Assembly: GCA_031278795.1 (NCBI GenBank)
Contig: JAITJT010000143.1
Span: forward strand, 1 to 15,063
Source of the DNA: Deltaproteobacteria bacterium
GTDB taxonomy: Bacteria; Desulfobacterota; Desulfarculia; Adiutricales; Adiutricaceae
Length of the DNA: 15,063 nucleotides
Direction: 5' to 3'
Shown: positions 12,989 to 15,063 of the stretch, piece by piece
Numbering within the stretch: the stretch's first letter is position 1
Layout of the letters: every line of letters begins with the position of its first letter
Translations under genes and position numbers: made by a program
The notes under the pieces: generated by a model
What the model saw: the letters and a program-made list of their open reading frames with translations, nothing else
What the model was told of the DNA's origin: nothing
The model's database searches: none

Positions 12989-15063
12989 ATGAAAAAAATT
13001 GGTCTCTACGATCCGGCATATGAGCACGACTCCTGCGGAGTCGGCTGCATCTGCCGCCTGGACGGCGCCTCCACCCACGAGCTCGTCTCCTCTTCGCTTA
13101 AACTCCTGGTGAACCTCACCCACCGCGGGGCGGCCGGCGCGGACGCCGACTCCGGCGACGGGGCCGGCATCATCATCCAGATACCCCATCGCTACTTTGA
13201 GAAGGTGCTAAACCCGGGGCCTCCACCTAGAGGCACTTATGGTTTGGGCATGTTCTTCCTCCCCATAGACCCCCAGTCGGCCGCCAGGGCCAGGGAGCTG
13301 GTGGACAACCAGGCCGGGCTCTTGGGATGGAGGATACACTGCTGGAGGGAGGTGCCCACGGACGCCACCATGGTGGGCCGCTACGCGGCCGACAACCGTC
13401 CCTCGGTGTGGCAGGCCTTCTTCTACGAGCCGGGTAAAAGTGAAACCGACAGTGACGCCTTGGAGCGTAGGCTCTACGTTCTTAGAAAGTCCATTGAGAA
13501 GAAGGCCTTGATAGCTGGATTTTCCCTAGACGACTTCTACATTCCGTCTCTTTCTTCCAGGACCATTGTCTACAAGGGCATGATGTACGCGGCCCAGCTG
13601 GAGGGATTCTATCCGGAGCTAACTGATCCTCTGGTTGAGAGCCCCCTGGCTGTCATCCACCAGCGCTACAGCACCAACACCTTCCCCTCCTGGAGGCTGG
13701 CCCAGCCTTTTAGGCTCTTGGGCCATAACGGTGAGATAAACACCATCAAGGGAAATAGGGCCTGGCTAACCGCCAGGGAGCCTAAACTAGAATCCCCCTT
13801 GTTCGGGAAAGACATAGAGAGGTTATTTCCCCTAATTGAGCCGGAGAGCTCGGACTCCCAGAGCCTGGATAACACCTTGGAGTTTTTGGTGAGAGGCGGA
13901 CGCTCCCTGGAGCACTCACTCACCATGCTTCTCCCCCAGGCCTGGGGCAAGAAGTACCCCATGAGCTCCAACCTCCGGGGCTTCTTTGAGTACCACGCTG
14001 GCTTGATGGAGCCCTGGGACGGCCCGGCAGCGGTCTGCGTGACCGACGGCCTCAAGGTGGCCGCGGCCTTGGATAGAAACGGCTTGCGCCCGGCAAGGTA
14101 TACCCTCTCTTGTGACGGACTCTTAATATTCTCATCAGAAGCTGGCGCCATGGAGATTGAGCCTGAGAGGATAATGGAGAAAGGGTCCCTTAGGCCCGGT
14201 CAGATGCTCTTGGCTGAGGCAGGATCCGGAAGAATGCTTAAAAACACGGAGATTAAGAGCATCTTAGCCAGAGGCAAACCCTACCGCCGCTGGGTAAATG
14301 AAAACCGCATCCTTATCCCGGGCTTCTACAGTGACAACACGGATTTTGAAAGTAGCGTAAGCGACCTTCCCTTCCGACAATCCCTCTTTGGGTACACAAG
14401 GGATGATACCGAGGTGCTCTTAATGCCCATGGCCTCCACCGGCCAGGAGCCGGTGGGCTCCATGGGCGCAGATGTCCCCTTGGCTGTGTTGGATTCTAAA
14501 CCTTCATCACTATTTTCCTTCTTTCGACAGCAGTTCGCGCAGATCACCAACCCTCCCATAGACCCCATTAGGGAGGAGCTGGTAATGTCTCTCATGACCT
14601 TCATTGGTTACAACCCCAACATCCTCTCCGAGGAGCCCTCCCAAGCCCGCCTGGTTAAACTCACCCACCCCTTCCTCTCCAACAGCGACCTCAAACGCCT
14701 GGAAAACGACCTCTCCTACGACGACTTCCACGCGGCCAAGCTCTCGGCCACCTTCCTTCCCCCTAAAAAGGGTGACGAGCCAGGTGCGGCCCTGGAGCAG
14801 GCCCTCTCCCGTCTGGAAACAGACGCGGAGAAGGCGGCTAAGGAAGGGGCTAGAATCATTATTGTCTCAGATAGGCTGGCCGGTACCCCCACGGGTTATG
14901 ATAACCCACAGGACCCTCTTAACGCCCCTATACATCTTCCAATACCTTCGCTACTAGCCGTTGCCGCTGTCAACCGCAAGCTCATGGAAACGGGATTTAG
15001 GGTATCCGTCGGTATAGTCTGCGAGGCATCCGATGCCCTAGAGGTCTCCCATATGGCTATGCT
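12989..15063 (+). CDS. gltB: Glutamate synthase large subunit, N-terminal part (cut by window end)
   Basis: Glutamate synthase transfers the amide of glutamine to 2-oxoglutarate, giving two glutamates. The frame opens at ATG 12989 and stays open for 691 codons to the window edge; full proteins have about 1,500 residues. The class II amidotransferase domain leads: the short propeptide MKKIGLYDPAYEHDS precedes Cys16, which becomes the N-terminal nucleophile after cleavage, and family segments follow, including LTHRGAAGAD, SGDGAGI, VIHQRYSTNTFPSW (from 222) and GHNGEINT (245-252). The central domain begins with ASTGQEPVGSMGAD and QFAQITNPPIDPIREE. The FMN and iron-sulfur part is beyond the window. 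No strong ribosome binding site precedes the ATG. Its GS partner glnN lies 911 bases upstream on the same strand. Confidence 0.96.
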   Translation, partial: MKKIGLYDPAYEHDSCGVGCICRLDGASTHELVSSSLKLLVNLTHRGAAGADADSGDGAGIIIQIPHRYFEKVLNPGPPPRGTYGLGMFFLPIDPQSAARARELVDNQAGLLGWRIHCWREVPTDATMVGRYAADNRPSVWQAFFYEPGKSETDSDALERRLYVLRKSIEKKALIAGFSLDDFYIPSLSSRTIVYKGMMYAAQLEGFYPELTDPLVESPLAVIHQRYSTNTFPSWRLAQPFRLLGHNGEINTIKGNRAWLTAREPKLESPLFGKDIERLFPLIEPESSDSQSLDNTLEFLVRGGRSLEHSLTMLLPQAWGKKYPMSSNLRGFFEYHAGLMEPWDGPAAVCVTDGLKVAAALDRNGLRPARYTLSCDGLLIFSSEAGAMEIEPERIMEKGSLRPGQMLLAEAGSGRMLKNTEIKSILARGKPYRRWVNENRILIPGFYSDNTDFESSVSDLPFRQSLFGYTRDDTEVLLMPMASTGQEPVGSMGADVPLAVLDSKPSSLFSFFRQQFAQITNPPIDPIREELVMSLMTFIGYNPNILSEEPSQARLVKLTHPFLSNSDLKRLENDLSYDDFHAAKLSATFLPPKKGDEPGAALEQALSRLETDAEKAAKEGARIIIVSDRLAGTPTGYDNPQDPLNAPIHLPIPSLLAVAAVNRKLMETGFRVSVGIVCEASDALEVSHMAM

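Noticed and set aside
14431..14465. Imperfect inverted repeat in gltB around CCACCGG/CCGGTGG
   Set aside because: It encodes the conserved ASTGQEPVGSMG motif and the arms mismatch in the middle; it is explained by coding constraint.

Overview
The window looks like chromosome from a Gram-negative bacterium, most likely a deltaproteobacterial (Desulfobacterota-like) lineage. The grounds are a long YidC with an N-terminal anchor and periplasmic domain, a short 120-residue DksA with both zinc cysteine pairs, and a type III glutamine synthetase beside a GltB-type glutamate synthase. This placement rests on protein character only and is moderate to low confidence. Conserved genes are GC-rich and favour AGG, CTA and ATA codons. 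The accessory and intergenic DNA is clearly AT-richer. Only about 60% of the window codes, which is low for a bacterium and suggests genome decay or a host-associated lifestyle (inference).

Layout. Positions 1-3611, minus strand, hold the classic ribosome/membrane-biogenesis operon in transcription order rpmH (L34), rnpA (RNase P protein), yidD, yidC and jag (only the first 16 codons are inside the window). It is driven by a textbook promoter at 3768-3796. dksA (4009-4371, minus) sits upstream with its own promoter (4470-4498) and a strong hairpin terminator (3870-3900) that separates it from the rpmH promoter. Positions 4505-5080 are non-coding, with hairpins and a 15-bp minisatellite.

Positions 5083-8488 are an accessory island. 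It has one full-length PD-(D/E)XK nuclease-family (Rpn/transposase-like) gene (7484-8488, minus), two near-identical stand-alone copies of only its C-terminal domain (5260-5499 and 5759-6010, minus) in a tandemly repeated unit of about 500 bp, and frame-broken remnants of the middle of the gene. The full-length gene has an in-frame ATG with a Shine-Dalgarno sequence exactly where the stand-alone copies begin. This resembles the intragenic-antitoxin arrangement known from Rpn nucleases and is the most interesting signal here.

Positions 8541-9893 are AT-rich and without a credible gene. Positions 9894-15063, plus strand, carry nitrogen assimilation: glnN (GSIII) makes glutamine from glutamate and ammonia, and gltB (glutamate synthase large chain, cut by the window end) uses glutamine to make glutamate. 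The 911-bp gap between them holds a terminator-like hairpin, a nested stem-loop that may be a structured RNA, and short tandem repeats.

A recurring theme is palindromes. Besides many intergenic hairpins there are two long inverted repeats inside coding genes (yidC 1281-1312 and rnpA 2808-2845), both starting on a codon boundary and both in poorly conserved insertions.
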